Made by a program: the position numbers and the translations under genes. The notes beneath the pieces are model-generated. The model searched no databases. It worked only from the letters and a program-made list of their open reading frames with translations, and was not told the DNA's origin. Shown piece by piece: positions 7,205 to 14,638 of a stretch of 64,000 nt of DNA. This DNA comes from Streptomyces zingiberis (GTDB lineage: Bacteria > Actinomycetota > Actinomycetes > Streptomycetales > Streptomycetaceae). Numbering within the stretch: position 1 is the first letter of the stretch; the number at the start of each line of letters is the position of its first letter. Location: positions 101,215 through 165,214 of the forward strand of contig NZ_JAATEN010000013.1 of assembly GCF_012034935.1 (NCBI RefSeq), read 5' to 3'.

Positions 7205-8155
7205 TCAGCCGTCCCGCCGCGGCTCTCCCGCCGCCCGGGCCACGGATTCCGCCGAACCCGCGCCACCCGCGCCGCTCACCCCGCCGGCCGCGAGCAGCCG
7301 CCGGCGGCGCAGGAGCACCAGCGGGACGGCGGCGGCGAAACCGATCGCCGCCGGGGCCGCGCCGGCCGCGGCGTTCAGACCGGGCTGGTCGAAGGTGTCC
7401 GCGATCGGCAGGGTCGACCAGCGGCCGACCGGCCAGGCCACCACCACCGCGCGCCCGACGACCTCGTCCACGGGGACGGTGCCGTTGCCGGGCAGGTCCT
7501 GGTGGTAGCGGGAGTCGAGGGAGTTCTGCCGGTGGTCGCCCATGACCCAGATACGGTCCCGGGGCACCTTGATCGGGCCGAACTCCTTGTCACCGCAAGG
7601 GGTGTTGCCGGGGTAGAGGTACGGCTCGTCCAGCGTCTTGCCGTTGACCTTGACCGGGCCCTCCCCCTTGCACTCCACGGTGTCCCCACCCACCGCGATC
7701 ACCCGCTTGATCAGGTCCTTGTCCTCCGCGGACGGCATCAGCCCGATGGTGCTCAGCACCGTGCGCACCCCGGTGGCCACGGGACCGGAGTCGGCCTCGG
7801 GCACCTCGCCGAGCCAGCGCCCGGGGTCGTGGAAGACGACGACCTCGCCGCGCTTCGGCTCGGAGCCGAACCACGGGGTCAGCTTGTCGACCAGGACCCG
7901 GTCCCCGCGCTGCAGCGTGTTCTGCATGGAGTCGGAGGGGATCGAGAACGCCTGCAACAGGAAGCTCTTGATGAGGAGGGCGAGCAGCAGCGCGATCCCG
8001 ATGAGGATCGGCAGCTCCTTCCAGAAGGAACGCTGCTTCTTCTCGCTCACTGCGCCTTCCTCACCACCGTCCTCCTCCACCGCGCCCTCCGCCCGCTGCG
8101 GTCGCCTCTCGGGTTCGTCCTGGTCGGCCCGGGCGCCGACGGCCACATCCCCCAC
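7205..8155 (-). CDS. lepB3: Type I signal peptidase, SipY-like
   Basis: The protein has about 316 residues. After an acidic cytoplasmic N-terminus comes a transmembrane helix (ELPILIGIALLLALLIKSFL). Then come the catalytic Ser box IPSDSMQNTL, the Lys box LIKRVIAVGGD and the final box MGDHRQNSLDSR. A C-terminal hydrophobic segment (APAAIGFAAAVPLVLL) precedes a basic cap. By position it corresponds to SipY, the major signal peptidase of S. lividans. The start is uncertain: I prefer the GTG at 8155, with AGGAG six bases upstream, but a GTG at 8146 is also possible. Either start lies inside the end of lepB2 in another frame, an overlap of about 100 nt. Confidence 0.93.
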   Translation of the reverse strand: MGDVAVGARADQDEPERRPQRAEGAVEEDGGEEGAVSEKKQRSFWKELPILIGIALLLALLIKSFLLQAFSIPSDSMQNTLQRGDRVLVDKLTPWFGSEPKRGEVVVFHDPGRWLGEVPEADSGPVATGVRTVLSTIGLMPSAEDKDLIKRVIAVGGDTVECKGEGPVKVNGKTLDEPYLYPGNTPCGDKEFGPIKVPRDRIWVMGDHRQNSLDSRYHQDLPGNGTVPVDEVVGRAVVVAWPVGRWSTLPIADTFDQPGLNAAAGAAPAAIGFAAAVPLVLLRRRRLLAAGGVSGAGGAGSAESVARAAGEPRRDG

Positions 8156-9162
8156 AGTCCACTCCTCACTCCGCACTGCCGCTCGGCCCGCACGCGGCGC
8201 AGGCCCACCACTCCCATAACGAGCGGGAGTTCCGCAGGGATCGGGAGATGGATCATCGCATCTGATTCCCCGACCCGCTCGGGGCCGGGCCCCCCAGTAT
8301 GGTGCCCCGGTCCGCCGCCGCGCGGAACCACGGCTGCCGCGGGTGTCGCCGTGCCGGCGCGGTCGGGCACGGAGGCGTAGGTCTCGGTCTCCTCCAGCTT
8401 GCTCCAGTGGCCCAACGGCCAGGCGATCACCATGGCCCGGCCCACCACCAGGTCTTCCGGAACCGTGCCGCCCGCGGTCTCGTCCAGGTGGAAACGGGAG
8501 TCCGCGGAGTTGGAGCGGTGGTCACCCATGACGAAAAGCCGCCCCGGCGGCACCTTCACATCGAACCGCTGTTCGGAGGGGGAGTTGCCCGGGTGGAGGT
8601 ACGGCTCGATGATCGCCGTGCCGTTGACGGTGACCCGGCCGTCCCCGTCGCAGCAGCGGACCGTGTCACCGCCGACCGCCACCACGCGCTTGATCAGGTC
8701 CTGCTCGTCGTCCGAGGGGAGCAGCCCGATGAAGGAGAGCAGCTCCTTGCCCTGCTTGATCACCACCGGGTCCTCGTCCGAGGGGAGCTGCTCCCCCTCC
8801 AGCCAGCCGCCGGGATCCTGGAAGACCACCACGTCCCCCCGTTGCGGTTTCGAGCCGAACCACGGGGTCAGCTTGTCGACCAGCACGCGGTCCCCGATCT
8901 GGATGGTCTGTTCCATCGAGCCGGAGGGGATCACGAACGCCTGGAGGAGGAAGGTCTTCAGACCCAGCGCGATCAGCACCGCGACGGTGAGGAGGATCGG
9001 CACCTCGCGGATCGCGGAGCGGCGCCGGCGTCGCTTGATGCGCTGGGCGAGCCGGCGCCGCTCGGCCCGTCCGCCCGTCAGGCGCGCGCCGGTGGGGCGG
9101 GTGCCCGTCGGCAGCCGCATGTCCCGGTCCGGTCCCCCCCGGGGCTTTCCGCGGTTACCCAT
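8047..9162 (-). CDS. lepB2: Type I signal peptidase, SipX-like
   Basis: The 371-residue protein starts with a long basic cytoplasmic region (many Arg, residues 1-50) and a transmembrane helix (EVPILLTVAVLIALGLKTFL). The catalytic Ser box VIPSGSMEQTI, Lys box LIKRVVAVGGD and box MGDHRSNSADSRF follow. Beyond the catalytic domain it has about 110 extra residues: a Pro/Gly linker, a short hydrophobic segment (IPAELPLVMGVVGL) and an Arg-rich tail. That tail is read in a different frame from the overlapping start of lepB3. The ATG overlaps the lepB1 stop by 8 nt, so lepB1, lepB2 and lepB3 are translationally coupled, agreeing with the sipWXY operon of S. lividans. Confidence 0.94.
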   Translation of the reverse strand: MGNRGKPRGGPDRDMRLPTGTRPTGARLTGGRAERRRLAQRIKRRRRRSAIREVPILLTVAVLIALGLKTFLLQAFVIPSGSMEQTIQIGDRVLVDKLTPWFGSKPQRGDVVVFQDPGGWLEGEQLPSDEDPVVIKQGKELLSFIGLLPSDDEQDLIKRVVAVGGDTVRCCDGDGRVTVNGTAIIEPYLHPGNSPSEQRFDVKVPPGRLFVMGDHRSNSADSRFHLDETAGGTVPEDLVVGRAMVIAWPLGHWSKLEETETYASVPDRAGTATPAAAVVPRGGGPGHHTGGPGPERVGESDAMIHLPIPAELPLVMGVVGLRRVRAERQCGVRSGLWGMWPSAPGPTRTNPRGDRSGRRARWRRTVVRKAQ

Positions 9163-9991
9163 GGCTCCCGCCTTCCCCGGTGAGCGCCGGATGTGGCCGG
9201 CGCGCGGGGTCCGCGGGCGCGGTGACGGTCGTCCAGTGGCGCGCCGGCCAGCCGATCCAATCGGCCCTGCCGATCACCCGTTCGACGGGTACGGTGCCGC
9301 CGCCGGGCGAACCGAGGTGGTCGCGGGAGTCCCGGGAGTCGCCGCGGTGGTCACCCATGACCCAGAGTCTGCCCTCCGGGACGGCGATGTCGAAGGGCAC
9401 CTGGGACGGGCTCTCGCCCGGCGGCAGGTAGACCTCGTCGAGGGCCACGCCGTTCACCTTGATCCTCCCCCGCTCGTCACAGCAGGTGACCCGGTCGCCT
9501 CCGGTCCCCACCACGCGCTTCACGTAGTCGGTCTCCTCCGGCTCCACGAGTCCCACGGCGGCCGCCGCCTCACGCAGCGGCCCGGTCAGGACGCCACCGG
9601 ACCGCCCGCCGTGGACGAAGGATCCGGTGCCGTCGAACACCACTACGTCTCCGCGGCGTGGTTCGTTGCCGAAACGATAGGCGAGCTTGTTCACGAGCAC
9701 CCGGTCGCCGACGCGGAGGGTGGGCTCCATCGAGCCACTGGGGACGAGGAAGGGCTGCACCACCCAGGCGCTGAGCATGAGAACGACGGCCACCGCGACG
9801 GCCGTGACCGCACCGGCCCACCGCCACGGGGCCCGCGCGGCGGCCCGCCGGAGACGGAGCACGGCACCGGGCACGGCACGGCGCGCGCCGCGCCACCCCG
9901 GGCCGGAACGCGCCGAGCGCGACCGCCGCTCCCGCCCCTCGTCGGGGGCGGGAGAGCGATCGCGCTCGGAAAGCTGTTCGTCGGTGTCCAT
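9155..9991 (-). CDS. lepB1: Type I signal peptidase, SipW-like
   Basis: The 278-residue protein starts MDTDEQLSERDRS, with a basic cytoplasmic region and one transmembrane helix (AGAVTAVAVAVVLMLSAWVV). The catalytic boxes are VPSGSMEPTL (Ser), YVKRVVGTGGD (Lys) and MGDHRGDSRDSRDHL. No C-terminal hydrophobic anchor is visible. This distinguishes it from the three following paralogues and matches SipW, the first gene of the sip cluster. The start is the ATG at 9991, 46 bp after rplS; earlier in-frame codons would run into the rplS end. It is the head of a coupled series of signal peptidase genes. Why Streptomyces needs four is thought to relate to its large secretome. Confidence 0.94.
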   Translation of the reverse strand: MDTDEQLSERDRSPAPDEGRERRSRSARSGPGWRGARRAVPGAVLRLRRAAARAPWRWAGAVTAVAVAVVLMLSAWVVQPFLVPSGSMEPTLRVGDRVLVNKLAYRFGNEPRRGDVVVFDGTGSFVHGGRSGGVLTGPLREAAAAVGLVEPEETDYVKRVVGTGGDRVTCCDERGRIKVNGVALDEVYLPPGESPSQVPFDIAVPEGRLWVMGDHRGDSRDSRDHLGSPGGGTVPVERVIGRADWIGWPARHWTTVTAPADPARRPHPALTGEGGSHG

Positions 9992-10037
9992 CGGCCCAGA
10001 GCCTAACCGGCCGGGCCGAGCGGAATCCGGCCGAAGG

Positions 10038-10379
10038 TCAGCGCTTCTCCTTGATCTTCGCGGCCTTGCCGCGGAGCTCGCGGAGGTAGTAGAGCTTGGC
10101 GCGGCGGACGTCACCGCGGGTCACGACCTCGATCTTCTCGACGATCGGGGTGTGCACCGGGAAGGTGCGCTCGACGCCGACGCTGAAGCTGACCTTGCGG
10201 ACCGTGAAGGTCTCGCGCACGCCCGCGCCCTGGCGGCGGATGACCACGCCCTTGAACTGCTGCACACGGGAGCGGCTGCCCTCGATGACACGGACGTGGA
10301 CGTTCACCGTGTCACCGGGACGGAACGCCGGGACGTCGCTGCGCAGCGAAGCGGAGTCGACACTGTCGAGAAGGTGCAT
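10038..10379 (-). CDS. rplS: 50S ribosomal protein L19
   Basis: The 113-residue product MHLLDSVDSASLRSDVPAFR matches bL19 along its whole length, including FKGVVIRRQGAG and RRAKLYYLRELRGKAAKIKE at the C-terminus. L19 sits at the 30S-50S interface. The ATG at 10379 starts exactly where the family begins; in-frame sequence upstream is low-complexity Arg/Pro and was excluded. It follows trmD by 144 bp and precedes lepB1 by 46 bp, continuing the rpsP-rimM-trmD-rplS order that is conserved across bacteria. The C-terminus ends at EKR, three residues shorter than the EKRES ending I recall for other streptomycetes. Confidence 0.98.
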   Translation of the reverse strand: MHLLDSVDSASLRSDVPAFRPGDTVNVHVRVIEGSRSRVQQFKGVVIRRQGAGVRETFTVRKVSFSVGVERTFPVHTPIVEKIEVVTRGDVRRAKLYYLRELRGKAAKIKEKR

Positions 10380-10523
10380 GATCGTCTGCTTTCCTCGCCG
10401 ATGCCACAGGTCATCGACGGTAGATGAGGGAATGTCTCGGGGGTGCCGCCGGCGGGCGGCGGTGCGGCGGGCGGGCGTCGTTCCCCCTGTGGCAGGGGCG
10501 CGCGCCGGACGCACAACAGCTGC

Positions 10524-11339
10524 TCATTCTTCCACGGCGGCGGGCACCTGCCCAAATCGGCCGTCCCCGGTCACGTCCCAGCCCAGTTCGGCGAGGACCC
10601 GGAGGTCATGGGCGTCGAACTCCGCCGGGTCGCGGCCGGCGATCAGATCGGGCCGGTGGCGCGCCGTCCGGCGCAGCGCCTGGTCGCGCCGCCAGCGGGC
10701 GATCCGCCCGTGGTGCCCGCTGAGCAGCACCTCGGGGATGCCGTGGCCGCGCCACTCGGGCGGCTTGGTGTAGACGGGCCCTTCCAGCAGCCCGGCCATG
10801 CCTCCCGGGGCGAAGGAGTCGTCGCGGTGGGACTCGGCGTTGCCGAGCACCCCGGGCAGGAGCCGGGCCACGGCCTCCGTCATCACCAGGACGGGGGCCT
10901 CACCACCGGCCAGCACGTAGTCGCCGATGGAGACCTCCAGCACCTCGTGGTCCCGGGCGTACTCCTCGACGACGCGCCGGTCGATGCCTTCGTACCGGGC
11001 GGGGGTGAAGACCAGCCAGGGACGCGCGGCGAGGTGGATCGCCAGCTCCTGGGTGAAGGGCCGGCCGCTGGGGGTGGGGACGATCACGACCGGCCGCTCC
11101 CCCGGGGAGCCGGAGTCGATCACCGTGTCGAGCGCCTCCCCCCACGGCTCGGGCTTCATCACCATGCCGGGGCCGCCTCCGTAGGGGGTGTCGTCGACGG
11201 TGTGGTGCCGGTCGTGGGTCCACTCCCGCAGATCGTGGACGCGGACGTCGAGCACCCCGCGGGACCGGGCCTTGCCCACCAGGGAGACGTTCAGCGGCTC
11301 CAGGTACTCGGGGAAGATGGTGATGACGTCGAGCCTCAC
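10524..11339 (-). CDS. trmD: tRNA (guanine37-N1)-methyltransferase
   Basis: The 271-residue SPOUT-family enzyme begins MRLDVITIFPEYLEPLNVSL. It contains the trefoil-knot AdoMet site at PARYEGIDRRVVEEY and SIGDYVLAGGEAPVLVMTEA, plus the catalytic-loop HRDDSFAPGG segment. It methylates G37 next to the anticodon of tRNAs reading CNN codons to prevent frameshifting. The start is a GTG whose first bases overlap the rimM stop (GTGA), so the two are translated as a coupled pair. It is about 20 residues longer than the E. coli protein, mainly at the C-terminus (AELGWDVTGDGRFGQ region). Confidence 0.97.
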   Translation of the reverse strand: MRLDVITIFPEYLEPLNVSLVGKARSRGVLDVRVHDLREWTHDRHHTVDDTPYGGGPGMVMKPEPWGEALDTVIDSGSPGERPVVIVPTPSGRPFTQELAIHLAARPWLVFTPARYEGIDRRVVEEYARDHEVLEVSIGDYVLAGGEAPVLVMTEAVARLLPGVLGNAESHRDDSFAPGGMAGLLEGPVYTKPPEWRGHGIPEVLLSGHHGRIARWRRDQALRRTARHRPDLIAGRDPAEFDAHDLRVLAELGWDVTGDGRFGQVPAAVEE

Positions 11340-11947
11340 GCGCGGTCCCCGCCCGTTCCGCCACCGTCCGCGGCTCCGCCGCCGGTCCCCTCGCCGTCGC
11401 GGGTGCCACGGGCCGTGGTACCGGCGGTCTCGGCGCGGGACTCGTCCAGCAGGCCGGGCGGAGGGTCGACACGGACACGCCGCGCCCGCAGGTCGATCTC
11501 GGGGACGATCTCCGAGACGAAGGGGATCAGCACCTCACCGCCCTCGGCACGCTCCACCACCAGCAGATCCTGGGAGGGCAGATGGGAGATGCCGGTGATG
11601 CGGCCGACCGCCTCGCCGCCGGCGGTGACCACGTCGAGGCCCACGAGCTGATGGTCGTAGAACTCGTCGGGGTCCTCCGGGGTCTCCTCCGGGTCGATCT
11701 CGGCGATCAGCAGGGTGTTGCGGAGCGCCTCGGCCGCGCCCCGGTCCCGTACCCCGGCGAACCGCAGCAGCAGCCGGCCGCTGTGCACCCGGCCGCTCTC
11801 CACCGTGAGCGGCCCGGTCGCGGCCGGGTCGGTGGTGAGGACGGCGCCGGGGGCGAGCCGCAGCTCGGGCTCGTCCGTCCGCACCTCCACGGCGACCTCG
11901 CCCTTGATGCCGTGGGCGCGGCCGATCCGCGCGACTACCAGCTCCAC
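11336..11947 (-). CDS. rimM: 16S rRNA-processing protein RimM
   Basis: The 203-residue protein has the RimM N-terminal domain (MELVVARIGRAHGIKGEVAV, residues 1-95) and a PRC-barrel (FYDHQLVGLDVVTAGGEAVG through SEIVPEIDLRARRVRVDPP, about 100-172). A Gly/Thr-rich tail of about 30 residues is not part of the fold. RimM assists maturation of the 30S head by binding S19 and the 16S 3' domain. It overlaps trmD by 4 bases. Upstream, a 363-bp non-coding spacer separates it from khpA, which is unusual for this operon; the ORFs are otherwise normally tight. It may therefore have its own promoter in that spacer. Confidence 0.96.
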   Translation of the reverse strand: MELVVARIGRAHGIKGEVAVEVRTDEPELRLAPGAVLTTDPAATGPLTVESGRVHSGRLLLRFAGVRDRGAAEALRNTLLIAEIDPEETPEDPDEFYDHQLVGLDVVTAGGEAVGRITGISHLPSQDLLVVERAEGGEVLIPFVSEIVPEIDLRARRVRVDPPPGLLDESRAETAGTTARGTRDGEGTGGGAADGGGTGGDRA

Positions 11948-12310
11948 TGCGCTCTCCTGCGGCTTGTTACTGTTCCGGCTGCGTTACCGGGTTTCCCGGG
12001 TTTCCCGGGTTTCCCGGATTCTCAGGGTTTCCAGGCTTCCGGGCTTCCCGGTGCTGATCGGCAAGAGGGATCCGGGCGCGGTGTTCCGCAGCGTTGCGGC
12101 GTCCGGCAGCGGCACCTCTCGGCTTCCCGGGTCCTCCCCGCCGGGGCCTTCGGCGGCGCTCCGTGCGGCTCTCCCGGAGGTGGCCGGTCGGCGGGCCGCC
12201 GCTTCCCCGACGGGTGGCCGGAGCGGCGCCGGCGGACACCGCCCGGGGCGGACGACGGACGGGCCGGGGAGAGCCGTGGCCCTCCCCGGCCCGCGCCGGT
12301 GCCGTTGGTG
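11948..12310. other. 363-bp spacer within the rpsP-rimM operon, with short tandem repeats
   Basis: No gene is seen here. Near the rimM end, 11982-12016 holds tandem units of CCCGGGTTT (three close copies, then decayed copies as far as about 12050). Near the khpA end lies a strong hairpin, described separately. The middle is Gly/Pro/Arg-coding-like noise in all frames, with no recognisable protein. In other streptomycetes, as I recall, khpA and rimM are close together, so the spacer looks like an expansion. A promoter for rimM-trmD-rplS may lie here, but I cannot point to clear -35/-10 boxes. Confidence 0.6.
12261..12292 (-). terminator. Strong hairpin downstream of khpA (possible attenuator)
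   Basis: The arms 12261-12271 and 12282-12292 are perfect 11-bp complements (GGGCCGGGGAG with CTCCCCGGCCC). The 10-base loop can itself pair GCC with GGC. It begins 19 bases after the khpA stop on the minus strand. There is no T-run behind it, which is common for Streptomyces terminators. It could end or attenuate transcription between rpsP-khpA and rimM-trmD-rplS. Confidence 0.55.
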
Positions 12311-12553
12311 TCAGCGAACCTGATCGACGTCGACGAGGTCGACGCGGATGCCGCGACCGCCGAGGGCGCCCACGACGGTCCGCAGGGCACGGGCGGTGCG
12401 GCCGTTACGGCCGATCACCTTGCCGAGGTCCTCCGGGTGCACCCGGACCTCCAGCACCTGCCCGCGGCGCAGGGTGCGCGAGGCGACCTGCACGTCCTCG
12501 GGGTTGTCGACGATCCCCTTCACGAGGTGCTCGAGGGCCTCCTCGAGCATCAT
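12311..12553 (-). CDS. khpA: KH-domain RNA-binding protein KhpA
   Basis: This 80-residue protein is a single type II KH domain with the RNA-contacting GxxG loop in LGKVIGRNGRTARALRTVV (about residues 43-61). In Firmicutes KhpA pairs with KhpB/EloR to bind small RNAs and mRNAs; in actinobacteria the gene is fixed between rpsP and rimM. The ATG at 12553 overlaps the rpsP stop by one base (TGATG). A second ATG directly follows, so the product may begin at either Met. Acidic residues flank both ends (residues 1-15, 65-80). No other domain is present. Confidence 0.93.
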   Translation of the reverse strand: MMLEEALEHLVKGIVDNPEDVQVASRTLRRGQVLEVRVHPEDLGKVIGRNGRTARALRTVVGALGGRGIRVDLVDVDQVR

Positions 12554-12996
12554 CAGGCCTCGGTGGACTCGGCCGACGAGGCGTCCGCTCCGGCCTCGTC
12601 CGCCTTCTTGTCGGACTTCTTGGCCTTCGGGGTGATCGCCTCGCCCTTGGGCTCGTCACCGGCGTCCTTGGCGGCGGCCTCGAACAGGGCGCGCTTGTCC
12701 GCCTTGGGCTCGGGGACCTTCATCGGCTCGGGGGCCGGGAGGCCCTTGAACTTCTGCCAGTCACCGGTGACCTTGAGGATGGCCGCGACCGGCTCGGTCG
12801 GCTGCGCGCCGACACCCAGCCAGTACTGGACACGCTCGGAGTCGACCTCGATGCGCGACGGGTTCTGCACCGGGTGGTACAGGCCGATCTCCTCGATGGC
12901 CCGGCCGTCACGGCGGGTACGGGAGTCGGCGACGATGATGCGGTAGTGAGGCGACCGGATCTTGCCCAGGCGCTTCAGCTTGATCTTGACTGCCAC
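12553..12996 (-). CDS. rpsP: 30S ribosomal protein S16
   Basis: The product has 147 residues. Residues 1-80 form the bS16 domain (VKIKLKRLGKIRSPHYRIIV and IGLYHPVQNPS...QYWLGVGAQPTEPV). From about residue 85 a Lys/Glu/Ala-rich extension of some 60 residues follows (PKAKKSDKKADEAGADASS region), typical of actinobacterial S16 and absent from E. coli. The GTG start at 12996 begins at the family N-terminus, with an AGGAG upstream. It is the first gene of the rpsP-khpA-rimM-trmD-rplS set. The tail is likely unstructured and charged; its role is unknown. Confidence 0.97.
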   Translation of the reverse strand: MAVKIKLKRLGKIRSPHYRIIVADSRTRRDGRAIEEIGLYHPVQNPSRIEVDSERVQYWLGVGAQPTEPVAAILKVTGDWQKFKGLPAPEPMKVPEPKADKRALFEAAAKDAGDEPKGEAITPKAKKSDKKADEAGADASSAESTEA

Positions 12997-13264
12997 GGGA
13001 GTGGTGTCTCCTGCTCTATGACGTGTTTGAGCAGCACGGCCTCCCACGTGGGGTTGCGGGTGCCGGGCGCTCGATGGACGCGTCAGCCGAGGGAGAGAGG
13101 GGTCCGGACCGGCTGCCGAGTACTCAACGGCCCATTCTGCCACACGCCCACGGGCCCACCGCACGCCCCCACGGATGCCTCCGCGGGCCCCCCGCGGGCG
13201 GCCCGGGCCCGCCCCTGGCCGGGGCGGGCGGATCCGCGGGGGTGGTACGGCGGCGTGCGGGAGG

Positions 13265-13882
13265 TCAGGCCGCGGCGGCGGTCTTCGCGGTGTCGGAGGA
13301 GCCGGCGGCCTCGGGGATTCTGAACGGCTTTCCGCAGCCGCCGCAGACGATCGGCGCCTGGGCCAGGACGGACGGGACGACCCGGACGTTCCGCCCGCAG
13401 TCGCAGACCGCCTTGACGCGGACGCCGCCGCCGGACGAGCCGTGCCGGGCCGCCGGCCCGCGGAAGCTGCGGCCGGCGTCCCCGGCGGTGGCGGCCGAGT
13501 GGGCCTTCAGCGCGCGGCCCAGCCGCTCGATCGTCGGCCGGTAGCGGCGCTTCGCCTCGGGGGTGAGGGCCACCAGGGAGAAACCGCTGCTCGGGTGCGG
13601 CTCCTCGGAGTGGTCCAGCCCGAGTTCCTCGGCCACCGCAAGGAATCTGCGGTTGTGGTAGCGGCCGGCCCGCGAGGTGTCGCGGATGCCGCGGGCGGCG
13701 GCGATGCCGTGGACCGCTTCGTGCAGCAGTCGTTCGAAGGAGAGCCCCACGCCGCAGGCGGAGGAGGACTCCCCGATCAGGGATTCGGGCGCGGCGAGAT
13801 CCGGCAGCTCCGGGTGGTGCCGTTGAATATCGGCCCACGCGTGCGCCAGTTCCGCGGCGAGAACTGGTGGTGTCGTGCTCAC
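13265..13882 (-). CDS. SprT-like zinc metallopeptidase with C-terminal zinc ribbon
   Basis: I start this at the GTG at 13882 (VSTTPPVLAAELAHAW), giving 205 residues, but the frame is open further upstream and no good ribosome site marks the start. Residues 52-58 read LLHEAVH, an HExxH zinc site, followed by RYHNRRF with a histidine (about residue 76) placed to be the third ligand. This layout resembles SprT-like/WSS1-like peptidases. The C-terminus has a four-cysteine ribbon: C160-x-C162 and C180-x2-C183 (VCDCGRN, IVCGGCGKPF). It is related to the Streptomyces small proteins often found on plasmids and phages. The substrate is unknown. Sequence upstream is less GC-rich, consistent with a promoter. 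Confidence 0.7.
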   Translation of the reverse strand: MSTTPPVLAAELAHAWADIQRHHPELPDLAAPESLIGESSSACGVGLSFERLLHEAVHGIAAARGIRDTSRAGRYHNRRFLAVAEELGLDHSEEPHPSSGFSLVALTPEAKRRYRPTIERLGRALKAHSAATAGDAGRSFRGPAARHGSSGGGVRVKAVCDCGRNVRVVPSVLAQAPIVCGGCGKPFRIPEAAGSSDTAKTAAAA

Positions 13883-14182
13883 GTCGTAAAGAACGAACCG
13901 GGACTGTCCGGTGTTCCGATACCGGGCATCCCAAATAATTTGCACGTACCAGTCAGTTTCCGCTCTGTTACGGAACCGCGGCGTCCCAGGACGGCGGCGC
14001 CCCCGGCGCGAAACCTCCGCCGGGGACGGAACCGGGGCGTCCGCGGTATGGCGGAGTCCCGGCGGCGGTGGCAGGCAGGCTGAGAGCGCAGCGGTGCTCC
14101 CCGCGCACCCCGCGTTCGGACGCGGCGGAGCGGCCCGGGGAGCGCCGGGCACTCCGCGGGCACGCGCCGGAATGACGGACGC
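13883..14182. other. Upstream region of the SprT-like gene, no gene seen
   Basis: The 80 bases next to the SprT-like start are AT-richer (around the stretch with AAATAATTTG at 13933-13942), compatible with a minus-strand promoter. The rest, up to the methyltransferase relic, has normal GC but no recognisable protein in any frame. If the relic once had its 5' two-thirds here, that part is no longer recognisable or has been deleted. Confidence 0.5.
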
Positions 14183-14446
14183 GACGCCCTGGAGGACTCG
14201 GCCCGCCGGGCCGGGCTGCGGCCGGACGGCCCGGGCCGGGTCTCCCGCCCGTTCGGCTACGCCGACCTCGACAGCGCGGTACGCGGCCTGCTCTCCACCG
14301 GGCCGTCCGGCACGGAGGGGGCGGCCACGGAGCGGAACCGGGACCTGGCGGAGAGGGAACTCGCCGCGGCGCTCCGCCCTCACCGCCGGGCGGACGGCAC
14401 CGTCTGGCTGGAGAACGTCTTCCGCCATCTCGTCGCCCGGACCTGA
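14183..14446 (+). pseudogene. Decayed 3' end of a SAM-dependent methyltransferase gene
   Basis: Reading forward from about 14183 to the TGA at 14444-14446 gives about 87 residues. They include ALEDSARRAGLRPDG, RVSRPFGYADLDSAVRGLLS and VWLENVFRHLVART. This is the normal C-terminal end of a family of class I methyltransferases in Streptomyces (the loop after the last strand and the final 'LEN-FR-LVA' strand). Codon use is still highly GC in third positions. No AdoMet-binding N-terminus (the glycine-rich motif I) can be found upstream in any frame; in-frame sequence before 14183 is Arg/Gly noise. I infer a 5' deletion. No start codon or ribosome site fits, so it is unlikely to be expressed as a functional enzyme. 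Confidence 0.65.
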
Positions 14447-14638
14447 CGGCCGGGCGCCGGACCGTCGCCGTGCCCGGCCGGGAGGCGCCCGGCCGGGGAG
14501 CCCTCTGGCCGTTCCCGCGGACAGCGGCTCCACCCCACCAGGCCCCGCGGCGGAGACCGCGGCGCGGGACCACGGCCGGTTCAGCGGCCCGCACGGCCGG
14601 CCGAGATCACCGGCAGGCCGGCCGAGGCCACCGGCGGG

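Noticed and set aside
11948..12060. CCCGGGTTT repeats considered as a CRISPR-like array
   Set aside because: Units are 9 bp without spacers and no cas gene is present.
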